Part shown: positions 1 through 11,674 of the stretch, in pieces
Layout: the number at the start of each line of letters is the position of its first letter
Numbering within the stretch: the first letter of the stretch is position 1
From: Pholis gunnellus
Lineage: Eukaryota; Chordata; Actinopteri; Perciformes; Pholidae
Reading direction: 5' to 3'
Length of the DNA stretch: 64,000 nucleotides
Assembly (NCBI GenBank): GCA_910591455.2
Contig: OU342824.1
Coordinates: forward strand, 4,716,583-4,780,582
Translations under genes and position numbers: made by a program
Notes under the pieces: model-generated
What the model saw: only the letters and a program-made list of their open reading frames with translations
Databases searched by the model: none
What the model was told of the DNA's origin: nothing

Positions 1-370
1 GTCATCGCTCCCCTCACACGAGGCAAATAATGAGACGCTGTGCGATAAAGTTACCGTTATTGGAGCTGTGCCCATGGAATCAGAAAAATACATTTCTTTC
101 AGACAGGTCAAAATAAATGTACTGTCTGTGTGGAAACACCTTTGTCATCTTTAAAAATAACACCGGCAGCTTTATTTCTGCAGGGACCTATTCGACAGTT
201 CACGTCACCGTACACGGTGAACAATAATTCCATTTGAAATGTCTTCTCGTTTTTGCTGCCATGTAAAAAAAGTAACACAGGTCGTCTATAACACAAAGCT
301 ATCTTACCACCATAACATATAGTATTTGTGCTAACTGTACTGCCCACTAGGCCTTGATCGGATATATTGA

Positions 371-640
371 CATGGATCATACAGGGAGGGCAATTACATT
401 TGGGCCCCTTGGAAATGTCTCTGACAATTTCACAAAAATAATAATAATATACATTTATAAGATTATAAATGAATAACTTATTATCATATTATTTTTTTGT
501 CATATACAGATGTTTGCTGTGTAATATATTTGTTAATATTGTCCAATGTCAAGTCTGATGATGTGTGTGTGTGTGTGTGTGTGCATGCTTTATAACTACT
601 AACTGCGTGCACTAGGGCCTGTCATAACTACGCCACTGCA
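371..640 (+). repeat. Dispersed repeat, copy A (inverted partner at 12246-12655)
   Basis: This AT-rich stretch contains a short GT microsatellite at about 562-583, followed by GTGCACTAGGGCC and a CGCCACTGC end. The same order of blocks occurs in reverse orientation at 12246-12655: GTAATATAT, then TTGTCCAATGT, the GT tract, GCATGC, CACTAGGGCC and GCCACTGC. The two are therefore diverged copies of one interspersed family. I see no coding potential in either copy and cannot name the family. Confidence 0.6.
562..583 (+). repeat. (GT)n microsatellite, 22 bp
   Basis: This is a pure GT run within repeat copy A. The matching position of the inverted copy near 12.3 kb holds a much longer CA run, so the dinucleotide tract belongs to the repeat and expanded in only one copy. 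Confidence 0.9.
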
Positions 641-3600
641 TTGACATAAAGATGAGATTTTTTTTATAGAAATAATACAATACAATTTGCGTGCCGGCAA
701 GTTACAATGTTTCTCTGTCACTGAGTTCATGTCAGCTACTGTATGTGATCGGCGTCAGCTGTCCTAAAGTTACCATACCTGGGTTTACTAGCCCCTTAAC
801 CCTGAAGGCCATGCTATCCTGTCTGTCCCAGTTCTCAGTGAGCATGAACGAGCGTGAGCCGAGCTGTATGACGGCTCCCTGTGGTTTCACAGTCAACCAG
901 AACATATGTGGGTGTCAGTCATAATGCCACGAACAAAGACCGAATCCTGACCCTGGTGGACTGGACTTTATTCTTTAGTGTCTGTTGTGTAAATCACTTG
1001 TCTGTGTTTGTAAGGCCGGTATATCCAAGCCAAATCAATCCGAAGCATTGGTCATTGGTTATGAATGTGACTATAAAATGCTCTACGTTGTTTCATGCAT
1101 TCCTATTAAATGCAATAAACTAAATGGATAAACTAAAAAGGTAGAAAATATAACTCATGTCTCTGTTGTCCATCTGTATGCTCAGTAATATGTGAGCAAC
1201 AGTCAGCACAATTTCTGTTTCAAAGTTTGATTTTGGCCAGAATTTTGCTTCAACTGCTCTTAGCCTGGATTAGCTGTTTTGGCTAGGACCCATGTAAATG
1301 GGAAGCTGGCACAAGCACTGGGTCAAATTAGCTGTCTTGGATAGGGTTGGAGGCAAAAAGACAAAGGTGAGAAAAGGGCTGGAGGAGGAGGGGGCAGGCC
1401 CATGTGAGGCGTTATTCTGGGCAAGACATGAGTGCAGACAGTAGAAGGGAAATGGTCTCACACTCAGTATCTCTGCTCACAGCAGGATATTCCTGCTCAG
1501 CAAAGTCTATCTCCACAAAACAATGCAGGGACTGTTCCGTTTTCTGAAAATGAACACACCACATTATCTGCAAGTGCAATCATGCTTTGCAATACAAGAA
1601 AATGAAATGTAAATTAGTATAAATCTGTATATCCGTTGCATATCAAGGGAATACAGTTTTAAGTGACCTTTTAAACCTAATTCATGAACTTTGACTGATA
1701 CAGTCAATCACGCAAATTGACAGTATTTGTCCGTTGATCGTGAATATAATTGCCATTTTTTTGTAGAAGATTGCATGTGTTACTGCGTAAAGTAAGTCAA
1801 ATACATGTGCAAGGTCAGCAAGTGTGGAGGGTGCAGTCGGCAGAGAGGCAGGCTGTTACCTACTGATATACAACATGACAGAAATAGACAGGCTTAAATA
1901 TGGCACCTTGATGGAACACAGCCACACGCTGTGGATGCTGGGGCCATGGAGTTTTTGCTGGACCCAACGAGGGCTCAACAGAGATTGTGATTTCATGCTT
2001 TCAAACCTAAGTTTGTGGCTAATACTCTATTGAAACAGATGCAACAGGTTATGGTGATGCTATATGCAGGCAGTAGTCTATGCATATTGTTCTCTCATGG
2101 CATATAAAACCAGGTTGAGTCACACAGTATTTATTAAACACTCCACTCCTTTTTCTATTTAGGGAATGCACAAGGTCAAGCTTCACTGACCTCATCCATT
2201 GACTTCCTCTGACTCACGAAGGCTTACAAGTCAACATAATGCCCCCACTCCGTTGCAGATTAATCTCACAGCAACAACAGCTGCATTGGTCCTAAAACTA
2301 GACTACCCAGTAACACACGTTCATGTTTCTCAACACAGCCTCGTAAACAGAGCTTGAACAACAAGAATCAGCCCAGCCCAGCCCCACCAAAGTCAGCCAC
2401 CTCCATCTACCAATCTCCACTTCAGGGACTGTTACTGTCAGTTCTGTGATGCAATGGGCTATATCAGAAAGATTGTTTCCCTGGGTGACAGAAGCCAAAT
2501 GAGTCACAAGCTAAATGTTAGCCAATGGTAAGTACACCAAGCCCGTCTGTATTGTCCCCACCGAGACTCAAAAGTATTGATGCCTCATCTTCATTGACAC
2601 GAAGGCCCCGTCATCTTTATAAAGGTGGATAAACGGTAAAGGAAAGAGCCTATCAGTCCTCACTGCTTAGTTACAAAAATAACCAATGACAGTGTCCATT
2701 TCATCCTGCCGGCCTGCCTTGCCCTGCCACTCGACACCCTCTGGTTTTTCCAATGTGAGCTAGCTAGCTGCGCCCTGTGTTGCTGCTCAGTTTGGCCACG
2801 CCAACTTGAGCTTCTATTTTGGTATCTTTTGAGCTCGCTCTCAGAACCCTTGCCACACCAGTGCATTTGAACATGGAACTGAGGGCTTGAGACACTTGGG
2901 TGAGTTTTCTTTGTTTCTTCAACTTCAAGAAAAAGAGTCTGTTTACTATGGATGACAACCACTAACTAGAATTCATTCTCAGCAGGTTGCAGCAGATTTT
3001 GGATTGGATTCTTCACTGATGTCTCGTGTTTGATACACCGTCTAGATTGGACAGTTACACTCAGCATGAAAGACACATCACCAAGGTGAGGAAGCTGTGT
3101 GATTATATGGATGTTACTGAGGCCCAGTGGACAGAACATAAGATGTAACAAGTTTTAAATTTGTTCGAAACATTTATGTCCAAAAAGACCTACAGCACAA
3201 GGGCCCCTGCATTTTATTGCTAGAAAATCATTACACAATATCATATAATTTAACCTAATATTTACACATCTTTAAGGAAAATAGAAAATACATTTTTGAA
3301 TGTTTGCACATATATACAGTATAGTTATATAGCTGTATGGGTATAAATACACAAGCAGATGCTGGGAAAGTACCGTGGTTGTGAACTGATCTGTAGTCAT
3401 GATAGCTGGTAGACTGTTGGCGGCCAAAGTCTCCTGGAAAGCCAAACATTCTGCAAGTCAGGCTAAAGATACAGTAAAGTCAATAGGTTCTAGTGATTTG
3501 ACCTGATATGTTAGGTTCTAATAACAATACTAAGAGTATTAATAATTTGTCTTATGGGCTTTTGTAAACTAACCTACAGCTATTCAAATCCTTGTTAACT

Positions 3601-4418
3601 GTAAACATGAACTACTGTGAACAACTGAGATTGCTTTTACACTATACACTTTTAATGTACAGATACAATCAAAGACATCACTGAATCTTTGAATGACTGT
3701 GTTTATATTGGTCTCAACCCATTCTGCTTATATGGAGAGTCATGGTTATGTACTGTAGAGAGTTGAAGAGTTGAGTTATAAGGCAGTGTCTATGCTCCCA
3801 GGTCAGGACATATCAATGGGCTATTCTAAGACCTCACCCAGATAGCTAAAGTAAGCTACAGTAGAACAGCTGCTGCCAAGGGGCTCTGTGACTGATGTGA
3901 TGATATTCTTGCATTTCCTGCGATTTGTGGCGTAAACCTGCAGGTGTGGATGTTGTTCCGAAGCTTTGCAGAGGCATTGTCTAGATATCGACCCATTAAA
4001 AGTGAAAATGATGTGATTGCATTTGAAAGGGCCCAATGTGTCCATAGGTCTGTCCTTTGAAATGTACACACAAACAAATGAAAATGTGAAATTGTTCTAA
4101 TTATCTTCCTATAAATGAGCTAGGAGCTGTTCTCATAGCCACCAACAGTATGCTGAGTGCTCACAGCTTAAGGCACCATACAGTCCCTTAAATAGCCAAG
4201 TGCATGGTATGAAGTGTTTGTATGATGCCTGCACACGTCGTGTACATAAAGGTCATCCGTGCAACTACAGAGTTGGAAACCTTTTATAGTATTCATAAAA
4301 GCTGAGCTTTTGAACTGCACATAGTTTTGAATGTGTGACTTACAATGTGTGACTGAGTGGATTGGTTTAAAGGCAATCATCTTAAAACACTGACACTAAC
4401 TTCACTGTCTCGTTTCAG
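641..4418. other. Non-coding upstream region of cefip
   Basis: No reading frame here looks like a real exon. The short frames are stop-limited, without recognisable motifs, and scattered on both strands. The region should contain the cefip promoter and any upstream untranslated exon, but I cannot fix a transcription start from sequence alone. A small GAGCTAGCTAGCTGC palindrome-like motif lies near 2758. Confidence 0.5.
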
Positions 4419-4547
4419 GAAGTTTACATATCCCACCAACTCCACTATGTCGACCTGAGCTGGACAAAAACGGATTTACAAAGCTGCAGGAGCTGTAAAG
4501 GTGGCAAGACAGGTGATGCACGAGACTGAAAGAAGGTTGTTGACATC
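4417..4547 (+). other. cefip: Splice acceptor and 5' UTR part of the cefip coding exon
   Basis: A pyrimidine-containing CTCGTTTCAG ending at 4418 makes a good 3' splice site 129 bases before the cefip start codon. The 5' UTR portion of the coding exon is therefore likely to begin at 4419, with a non-coding exon further upstream. The start codon context is ATCATGA, with A at -3. Confidence 0.55.
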
Positions 4548-7500
4548 ATGAGCTGTGTGGAAAAGCGACACATGAGCCATCGGGGGGGAAGCATGCTCCA
4601 CCATCGCTTCCCCAACGGCTTCACCGACTTGTTCATGGACGAGACAGATCGAGAGGTCAGCACTCTCACCGATCGAGCCTTCCGAAGTCTCTGCGTGGGA
4701 GATGAGGCGGTTTACAATGACGAGTTGTCGTACGGATACTCGCCTTTCAGCTGCCACAAACCTTTGGTGGGGGAGCCTCTTAAAAAGACTCATCACAAGG
4801 AATCTAAAAAGCAAGGGCAAAACAAAACTGACAAAAACTATGCTCAGCCATGGAAACAGCAGCAACAGAAGAATATGTCCCACATGTCGTCTTTCCTCAA
4901 GGCATTAAGTGCTACAGAGGAAAGCCGTGAGGGGATGTTGATCAAAAATGGAGGTATGACAGACTCTAACGGGGAATCATGGGATAAATCTGCACTTCGC
5001 AGCATCCAAAGAGAGCTATCGGAATTCTCCTCGGATTATCACACTAATCTCACAGGTGGAGATTACAAGAACCATCATCGACATCACTCTGGTGATGGTT
5101 CATCTAACAAAACAGGCAAAGATGCTGCCATTGTCTCTGGGAAATCCCTAAAGAGCAAACATGGGAAATCCACTATCAAACTAAGGAAACTTAACATCAA
5201 AAACTTTTTCCTACACAGTGAGTTTAGTCCTTTCCAAACATGGAGAGATTTTAACCGGTTCCCCTTTGGCCAAGAGGACACCTCTATTCTTCCCACAGAT
5301 AGTATCCCTAAATGGTGCGACTTGACTTTTTACAAGGAGCTTACAGAGGCACACATAAAAGAGACTCTGGATATAGAGGAGGTGCAGTCATGCCAGAAAG
5401 CAGCAGTTGAGCCCCCTCCTCCCACTGCTCCTAAACCCGCCCCTCCCCCTCCTCCGCCTAAGGTCTTGCCAAAGCCCTCAGCCACTCCGGCTGAGAAGAG
5501 GTGCTCATCAGAAAGAGGGGATGAGAGTGCTGCCCCCTGGAGGCGCAACAGGTCCAGGGCAACAAGTGTGATTCCAGTCAATCAACCTGGGATACCGCCT
5601 CAGGAAAACAGTTCAAAGACAGTCGATGAAAGTCTTTGGTTGGTCAAAAAGGAGGCTCGATCTGTGGAGGTGACAGCAGTTGAGGAAGTAAGCTCTTTAG
5701 CGTCGACTCCGTTCAGCATCTGCCAACTGATGACTCCAATCATTCCCTCCAGACAACCAACGGAAACATCTGAAATCCTCTCGCCCTCCTGCCTCGACCT
5801 CCCACTAAGACCACACTCTGAAGCCAAACTTACCCCTGAACCTCCAGTCAAGCGGGACAGCTACAAATCACTCGCCTCTAGCATCCTCTTCAACCTGAAG
5901 GACAACAGGAAAAGGATGAAAAGCCGTTACAGCCCTCCTAAATTCAAAACATTAGAAGTGCCTGAGTGTCGCACCCAATCTCCACAATCAGATCATCTGA
6001 AATATTCTCAAGCTGGCTCTGAAGGCTATGCATCTGGCTTAAGCACTCCTGCCATTTTCACAGACAGACAGACAGTTTGCAGTCCGGTTTTGGAATCTAT
6101 CAACACCCTAACTGTTGATCATACCAAATACGATAGTGAAACACCTGTTTCAGATGATTATTTGTTATCAAATCTACTGCAAACCAAAAGGGAGGCTGCA
6201 GGTGGTCTTATTGAGGAGAATCCCATCTCCCCCTTAATACACTCAAAAAAGACCAAGAGTCCTAAGGCTAAAAAGCAAAACTACCCATCTCTAAATTTGT
6301 ACAAGAAAGCCGGCCCTGTTGACAGTGATATGAAACATCTTCTAGTCCCCCTGAGCAGCGGTGCTCCTATGTACATAGACCAACCAACTGAGGCAAACAA
6401 ACTTTCTCCAAGCACGTTAAGCAAAGACCTCTCCCCAAAAGCGCTGCCAACAAACAAAGGGGTTTCAGCAAATACTTTAAATGGCAACGAAGATCGTTCA
6501 CCCCGGACTTCACTCAATGCACATGAAAAAGAAGGGTTTTCATTAAACGTATCAGTAGAGAAAATAGCATCAAATGCACCAGACAAATCAAAACGAACTG
6601 CGAAAGACATTAAAGAAAAAGACGTTAGCTCTAAGGAAAAAGATAACAGTGGCCAACCAATGAGTACAATGGATGTGATCAGAGCAGCAAGGGAAGCAAT
6701 TAATGCAGCCAAAAACAAAGCTCTATCAGCAGCTCAGTCAAATAGCATCAATAAGCCCATTTCAGACACAGAAGAAGTAAGGGGGAGAGAAATAGATAAA
6801 AAGGTTGCAGATTCTAAAGAAATGTTTGTCAGCAAGAGTTCAACACTAGAACACAACAACACGTTATCTCAAAGCAGACATGAAGCAGCACTGCTTGGTA
6901 AAAAGGGTCATGTCAAGAAAGAGCCCCCACCAGTTCCAAAGAGACATTTTGCAAAATCTGATTTGATTCAGCTCTCTCTTGACAAACAGCAAACCCATTA
7001 TGTTGACAAGCTCACCAATGGTGATTCAAAGGATGCACAATTCAATTTACCACCAAGCGAAAATGAATTTGACCAGAAACAGGGCAAACTCGAACATACA
7101 TTCTCAGCCAGACAGAACAATTACATAAAACATCAGAGATACGCAGAGACGGGTGGTGAACAAGGAGAGGAGTTTGAGGAAGGTGATCTGAAGGTAAACC
7201 CAATAATGGAGGCTGATGAGGAGACAATGCCACTCAAAGAAATGAAAGATAGTGAGCATATAATTAATGACTTGAATGCTCTGAAAGGGCTGCAGAGAGC
7301 AAGGCTCGGCGATCGTGTTCTCGAGAACGCGAGGAACAAATTAGGTGTTATTAACATAGATGAGGAGGCTAGGGCTAAGAATCATTTGATCTCAAGGGAG
7401 CTAAGGAATATTAAAAAGGGTATGCTGTCCATGAGAGGGAACACAACGGCTAAAAGAGAACTATTTGCACAGAAAGAGAAGGATCAGAGCAAGCAGGAGA

Positions 7501-10500
7501 ATTTCGCAAAGATAGACAGCAATGTTATAGTAAACAAAGCCCGCATAAATGACAATTATGACAGAGCAAAAATGGCACTTGAAGAGATCATCTCAGACAG
7601 GCAGAGAAGAAAGAATAAATCAACAGAGCAGGACGTAGATCCAATATCTGATGAGAACGCTGATGAAAGTTATGTAACAAGGGTAGAGCAACGTAAAAAA
7701 GCCATGAAAGATTCTATGACGGAGGCCATGGAAAAACAAAATGGCAGCAATCTTGCACTAAAAGAGAACAATTTAAAAGAGAGGTTAGGTGATCTAAGAG
7801 ACCACAATCACATGAGACAGATCCTGTCTCAAACTGAACCGAAACTTGATGAGACTCACAGATCAGGTGGCAGGTTAGCGTTACCTGGCATCGAAGACAT
7901 GTATGATCCGAGCTATGAATCAGAAGAGGAGAATATCAGGTACGTAGTGAGACAGATATCTGAAGACAGCGGAGAGAATCTGATAAACCAAATTGAAGGC
8001 AAGAAGGAGGGTGCGCCTCCTGTTCCCCCTAGGAGCAAAAAGGGAGGAAGTAGAAGAGATGGAAGTGTTACTAAGGAGACAGAGAGTTTGAAAGATGTAG
8101 CAGAAGAGGATATCTTTAACATAGATGTAAAATATGAAAATGTTGAGGTAGGGACAGAGATGCGGAGTACAGGTGCACAACAAGAAGTAGATAGTGACCT
8201 GTCCAGAGGAGAGGCCTGTCAAAGTGAAACCAGTCCTGTCAAAGAAAGGCGGGATGTAGTAGACAATGCCAATGTAAAATCCAACACAATAACTGATGTA
8301 GTTAAACGTGAGTCTGTTGTACATTCAAAACATCCACAATCTGAAAATGGGCTGTGTTTATCGCCAGAGTTTAGAGGAAATGAAAGTAAGGCAAATAACT
8401 TGCAAGCACATATGAGCCCCACAAAGGAAGCCACAAGCAGCAATTCTAGGACACAGGAAACAAACAAGGTAAAACAGAAGGCTCCTTTAAAACCAGATCA
8501 TTTAAACACACCACAGGACAATATAACCACAAATGTAGTGGCAGAAGAACCTGACAAAATGAATAGAGCTAGTGAGGAAATACGTGTGGATGCAGAGGCT
8601 CTTAGTGAAATCCAGAGACATATAATATCACCCTTACTTCTGGTAAATGGTATTAGTGTCAATCAGAGTCCACCTGATCAAGCCAGCTCGTCCTCAAAAT
8701 CATCCTACTTCTCTGTGGAAAGTGCATTGCACAGAAATACTGAGACCTACCACTCTCTGGAGAACTTGATTGGAGAGGTAGAGGAGGTCGATGAGGAGAC
8801 GCGGAATATTTCACAAAACACAAAACAGGTTTTGGACAGAACAGAAGTGGAGTATTATTCTTTAAGTGATCATGAAAGTGAGCCAGAGGTTGTAAAGCGT
8901 CCTATAAAATCTCTAAAAAAAGATACAGAAATAAAAAAAGAGACAGAAATACCGCACATGGACAGCAATGAAAGAGACAACACCATAGCAGATCAAACCT
9001 TAGCTCATGATGAAGATAATCAGACAGCAATGTCACCCTCCAATATTTTCTCACCAACTTTGGGGATCCCTTCCTTATTTAAGGTCAAAGATAACACTTT
9101 TAGTAATAAGTTGAAGTTGAAGACTGTACAACCGTGGTCACCAAGAGGGAGTCTCAGCGGTTCAGAGAGGGGAGAGGAGGTACATCAAGTAATGGACAAT
9201 CCAGAGCTCCCTCATGCTAATGAACCCGCCACCAGAGGCAGCACAGCAATCCCAGATGAAATCTTCCAACCTAAAGAGGGTCCTTCGAACAGTTCTCCTC
9301 CACTGCTGCAGTCTCCTTTAAATCGGCAAAGTGAAAACCCAAAGAAATCACAAGTTGGAGGGTTCCTTGCTGTCCCACAGGAGGAAGACAGATTGTCTGG
9401 GGTTAGTCCATCATCTGAAGGAGTGGAGAGCTTAACAGCTGCTGATGAGATGGGAATGACTATTGGACTGTCAAAAGTTCCCAGTGAACGGTCTGGGTCC
9501 ACCTGCAGTGGCAATGAAAGCCAAACAGGGCTGTCTAAACCACCAGTGGTCTTACCCAAATCTGAAAAGGCTGTTCTCAAAGCCATTAAGTTGGCAAATA
9601 GAAGGATAAAGAAGGAGGAGGCCCAGAAGTCCTCCCACAAGTCGTCTCAAAGCAGCAGCAAACACCGAGGGGATAGACACAAGAGTGACAAATCTGAGCA
9701 CAGAATCAGCAGCAGTAGAAGTAACAAGAGCAGTGAGAGAAATCACAGAGAAAAGACTGAAGATGGTCACCGTCACAGTGAAGGTCACCACGGCAAAAAC
9801 AGTGATGACCAGAGTGAGAAACTACCCTGTGAAAGAAGAAGCCACAACAGTGAAAACCACCATCACGACCGGACAGACGTGCGTCACAAGACCCAAAGGC
9901 AGAGCCGTGATTCGGCCGAAAGCAATAACCAAAACAATGAAGCGCCACCCAGTGTTGCGACAGAGAGGCAAGGCCGCAGCACCAACAGACGAGAAAAGCC
10001 GGAGCAAAGACACTACAGTAGTGATAGGGTCATCAGCAATGTACCCGTGTACAAAACTCAGCTCAGCGATAGACCCTCATCGGACAGGCCATTCCGCCGA
10101 TCACAAAGCATTGACAGGTACTTAGGAGATAAAGTAGAGCGCAGGCTCAGTGTTGATACGTCAGTCAATGAGAAGCTTGATCCGAGGACCCAGCGCATTG
10201 AAAAATCCATCATGGACGAGCTTCAGCAGAGAGGCAGAGCCAGAGACAAGACGAGCAGAGAGAACATAGTCAGAAGGAGTCACAGTATCGATGCGTACGT
10301 TAACCCTCCCCCTTCAACCCTCTCCCGGCAGTCAAGCCAAACCAGCCACACCAGCCAGCTTTCTCGCCAGTCCAGCATTGAGCACACCATTGTTGCGCAG
10401 TCCTTTCCTTTGACCCAACGTAAGCTCCTACAGGATCCAGACTCCGGGCAGTACTTCTTTGTAGAAATGCCAATACAAGTCAGGACGAAAACCTTCTTTG

Positions 10501-10793
10501 ATCCTGAAACAGGAAGCTATGTGCAGCTGCCAGTCCATCCGCCAGAGGGTGCTGTTCCTCAGGCACCCCCCTTGGAAGTTTTGACCCCACCTCTGGTTGT
10601 TTACCACAGCTTTGTCCCGGTGCCCTTGTCCCCCATGGCTCAGAAAGCGATCATACAAGCTCCTCATATGGAGCCAAGGTTGAGGCAAATACACTGTACG
10701 GAGGGACATCCTTATTTAGAGCCGGTCTATGGCCAACATGACCACATGTTAGGGGAGTTTCTAGGCACTGAGGAGCTGGACTGTCCGAGCTGA
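4548..10793 (+). CDS. cefip: Cardiac-enriched FHL2-interacting protein (C10orf71 orthologue)
   Basis: A single uninterrupted 2,081-codon exon. In mammals this protein sits at the Z-disc of heart and skeletal muscle, binds FHL2 and influences calcineurin-dependent hypertrophic signalling. Blocks I recognise from the human protein are REVSTLTDRAFRSLC (residues about 35-49), FLHSEFSPFQTW (221-232), MTPIIPSR (393-400) and RDSYKS followed by ILFNLKDNRKRMKS (about 436-458). At the end are the two short repeats of the DUF4585-type C-terminus, DPDSGQYFFVEMP (about 1962-1974) and FFDPETGSYVQLPV (1983-1996). Other features are a proline-rich stretch (about 288-312), two SH3-ligand-like motifs (PPPVPKR near 792, APPVPPR near 1156), a Ser/His/Lys-rich low-complexity tract (1684-1790), and paired RRSxSID motifs near 1850 and 1909. 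The rest looks disordered and charged. At 2,081 residues it is well above the human length of roughly 1,435. The start was chosen as the first ATG after the splice acceptor, with a good context. Antisense and off-frame ORFs here are shadows. Confidence 0.95.
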   Translation: MSCVEKRHMSHRGGSMLHHRFPNGFTDLFMDETDREVSTLTDRAFRSLCVGDEAVYNDELSYGYSPFSCHKPLVGEPLKKTHHKESKKQGQNKTDKNYAQPWKQQQQKNMSHMSSFLKALSATEESREGMLIKNGGMTDSNGESWDKSALRSIQRELSEFSSDYHTNLTGGDYKNHHRHHSGDGSSNKTGKDAAIVSGKSLKSKHGKSTIKLRKLNIKNFFLHSEFSPFQTWRDFNRFPFGQEDTSILPTDSIPKWCDLTFYKELTEAHIKETLDIEEVQSCQKAAVEPPPPTAPKPAPPPPPPKVLPKPSATPAEKRCSSERGDESAAPWRRNRSRATSVIPVNQPGIPPQENSSKTVDESLWLVKKEARSVEVTAVEEVSSLASTPFSICQLMTPIIPSRQPTETSEILSPSCLDLPLRPHSEAKLTPEPPVKRDSYKSLASSILFNLKDNRKRMKSRYSPPKFKTLEVPECRTQSPQSDHLKYSQAGSEGYASGLSTPAIFTDRQTVCSPVLESINTLTVDHTKYDSETPVSDDYLLSNLLQTKREAAGGLIEENPISPLIHSKKTKSPKAKKQNYPSLNLYKKAGPVDSDMKHLLVPLSSGAPMYIDQPTEANKLSPSTLSKDLSPKALPTNKGVSANTLNGNEDRSPRTSLNAHEKEGFSLNVSVEKIASNAPDKSKRTAKDIKEKDVSSKEKDNSGQPMSTMDVIRAAREAINAAKNKALSAAQSNSINKPISDTEEVRGREIDKKVADSKEMFVSKSSTLEHNNTLSQSRHEAALLGKKGHVKKEPPPVPKRHFAKSDLIQLSLDKQQTHYVDKLTNGDSKDAQFNLPPSENEFDQKQGKLEHTFSARQNNYIKHQRYAETGGEQGEEFEEGDLKVNPIMEADEETMPLKEMKDSEHIINDLNALKGLQRARLGDRVLENARNKLGVINIDEEARAKNHLISRELRNIKKGMLSMRGNTTAKRELFAQKEKDQSKQENFAKIDSNVIVNKARINDNYDRAKMALEEIISDRQRRKNKSTEQDVDPISDENADESYVTRVEQRKKAMKDSMTEAMEKQNGSNLALKENNLKERLGDLRDHNHMRQILSQTEPKLDETHRSGGRLALPGIEDMYDPSYESEEENIRYVVRQISEDSGENLINQIEGKKEGAPPVPPRSKKGGSRRDGSVTKETESLKDVAEEDIFNIDVKYENVEVGTEMRSTGAQQEVDSDLSRGEACQSETSPVKERRDVVDNANVKSNTITDVVKRESVVHSKHPQSENGLCLSPEFRGNESKANNLQAHMSPTKEATSSNSRTQETNKVKQKAPLKPDHLNTPQDNITTNVVAEEPDKMNRASEEIRVDAEALSEIQRHIISPLLLVNGISVNQSPPDQASSSSKSSYFSVESALHRNTETYHSLENLIGEVEEVDEETRNISQNTKQVLDRTEVEYYSLSDHESEPEVVKRPIKSLKKDTEIKKETEIPHMDSNERDNTIADQTLAHDEDNQTAMSPSNIFSPTLGIPSLFKVKDNTFSNKLKLKTVQPWSPRGSLSGSERGEEVHQVMDNPELPHANEPATRGSTAIPDEIFQPKEGPSNSSPPLLQSPLNRQSENPKKSQVGGFLAVPQEEDRLSGVSPSSEGVESLTAADEMGMTIGLSKVPSERSGSTCSGNESQTGLSKPPVVLPKSEKAVLKAIKLANRRIKKEEAQKSSHKSSQSSSKHRGDRHKSDKSEHRISSSRSNKSSERNHREKTEDGHRHSEGHHGKNSDDQSEKLPCERRSHNSENHHHDRTDVRHKTQRQSRDSAESNNQNNEAPPSVATERQGRSTNRREKPEQRHYSSDRVISNVPVYKTQLSDRPSSDRPFRRSQSIDRYLGDKVERRLSVDTSVNEKLDPRTQRIEKSIMDELQQRGRARDKTSRENIVRRSHSIDAYVNPPPSTLSRQSSQTSHTSQLSRQSSIEHTIVAQSFPLTQRKLLQDPDSGQYFFVEMPIQVRTKTFFDPETGSYVQLPVHPPEGAVPQAPPLEVLTPPLVVYHSFVPVPLSPMAQKAIIQAPHMEPRLRQIHCTEGHPYLEPVYGQHDHMLGEFLGTEELDCPS

Positions 10794-11545
10794 TAGGCCA
10801 TGAGGTATGAAAGGAAAAATCCACACTGAGTTTAGGCTGTTTTGCCAATACCTGTTTAATAACAGTATTACAGCGTTTTAGGGTGGATTTTAAGCATCTG
10901 ATCCTTGTGTTGCTTTACTTGCCTTAACTTGCATAAACACACAGAAGCTGCGCAGGCTTTGTGAAGCTACAGAGGCCTCATTGGGCTCTGTGAGGAGGAA
11001 CGAGTTCGATTTGACTGTAAACTGATGGAAGATCATTATTTGGTGAACTAATGATGGTTGTTGTCGAATGGTGAATGTGGGTTGGATATGTGTAAGATAA
11101 TGTGCAATTCTTGAGAAAGATAAGGGACATGGAAAATCCATGTACATAATGTATTTATGTGTAAACAGAGAGGGTACGCTTGAATTTAAATGTGGAATAT
11201 TTATTGTAAATGCTGAGTTTGTTATATACATCTACAGTGGTATTGGGGTCTCCATTGCTTTTCAGGTATTGGGGCTTTTTGTTTTATTACCTGCAGTTTG
11301 TTTCCTTGAGATTCTTTTTTTTTCCACCAGACAGTTTGCAGTTCAATTATCAGTAGAGATACTTGAAACAAATAGAACTCACTTTAAGAAATTGTATTTC
11401 ATTTGTATGTATGTTATTGATTTTAACTGATCGTGTTCACACAAGGAAATAACTAGAAACATATTGCATGTTTAATTTGAAATTGCAGTTACACCTGTTG
11501 AATGTGTTTGATACAAACAACTTTCGTTTATACTGGCATTGTTGC

Positions 11546-11551
11546 AATAAA
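11546..11551 (+). terminator. cefip: Polyadenylation signal AATAAA (proximal)
   Basis: This canonical hexamer is followed by a T-rich stretch, about 750 bases after the cefip stop. It may give a shorter transcript than the distal signal. Confidence 0.55.
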
Positions 11552-11668
11552 TGTTTTTTTAATTAATATGCAGAGAACATGAAGGAGAATTGGTTTTGCA
11601 AGTTTGTTGCATTGGCGTTTTTTTAAACTAGACTAAAGCAGGGCTGTATTGTGTCTGTGATCCATTCC

Positions 11669-11674
11669 AATAAA
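11669..11674 (+). terminator. cefip: Polyadenylation signal AATAAA (distal)
   Basis: The second canonical hexamer is followed within 15-40 bases by TGTTGTT and CTGTCTTTC, a plausible GU/U-rich downstream element. It is the more likely main 3' end of cefip. Confidence 0.6.

Noticed and set aside
7920..8324. 134-codon minus-strand frame inside cefip
   Set aside because: Antisense shadow of the long cefip frame; so are the other frames within 4548-10793.
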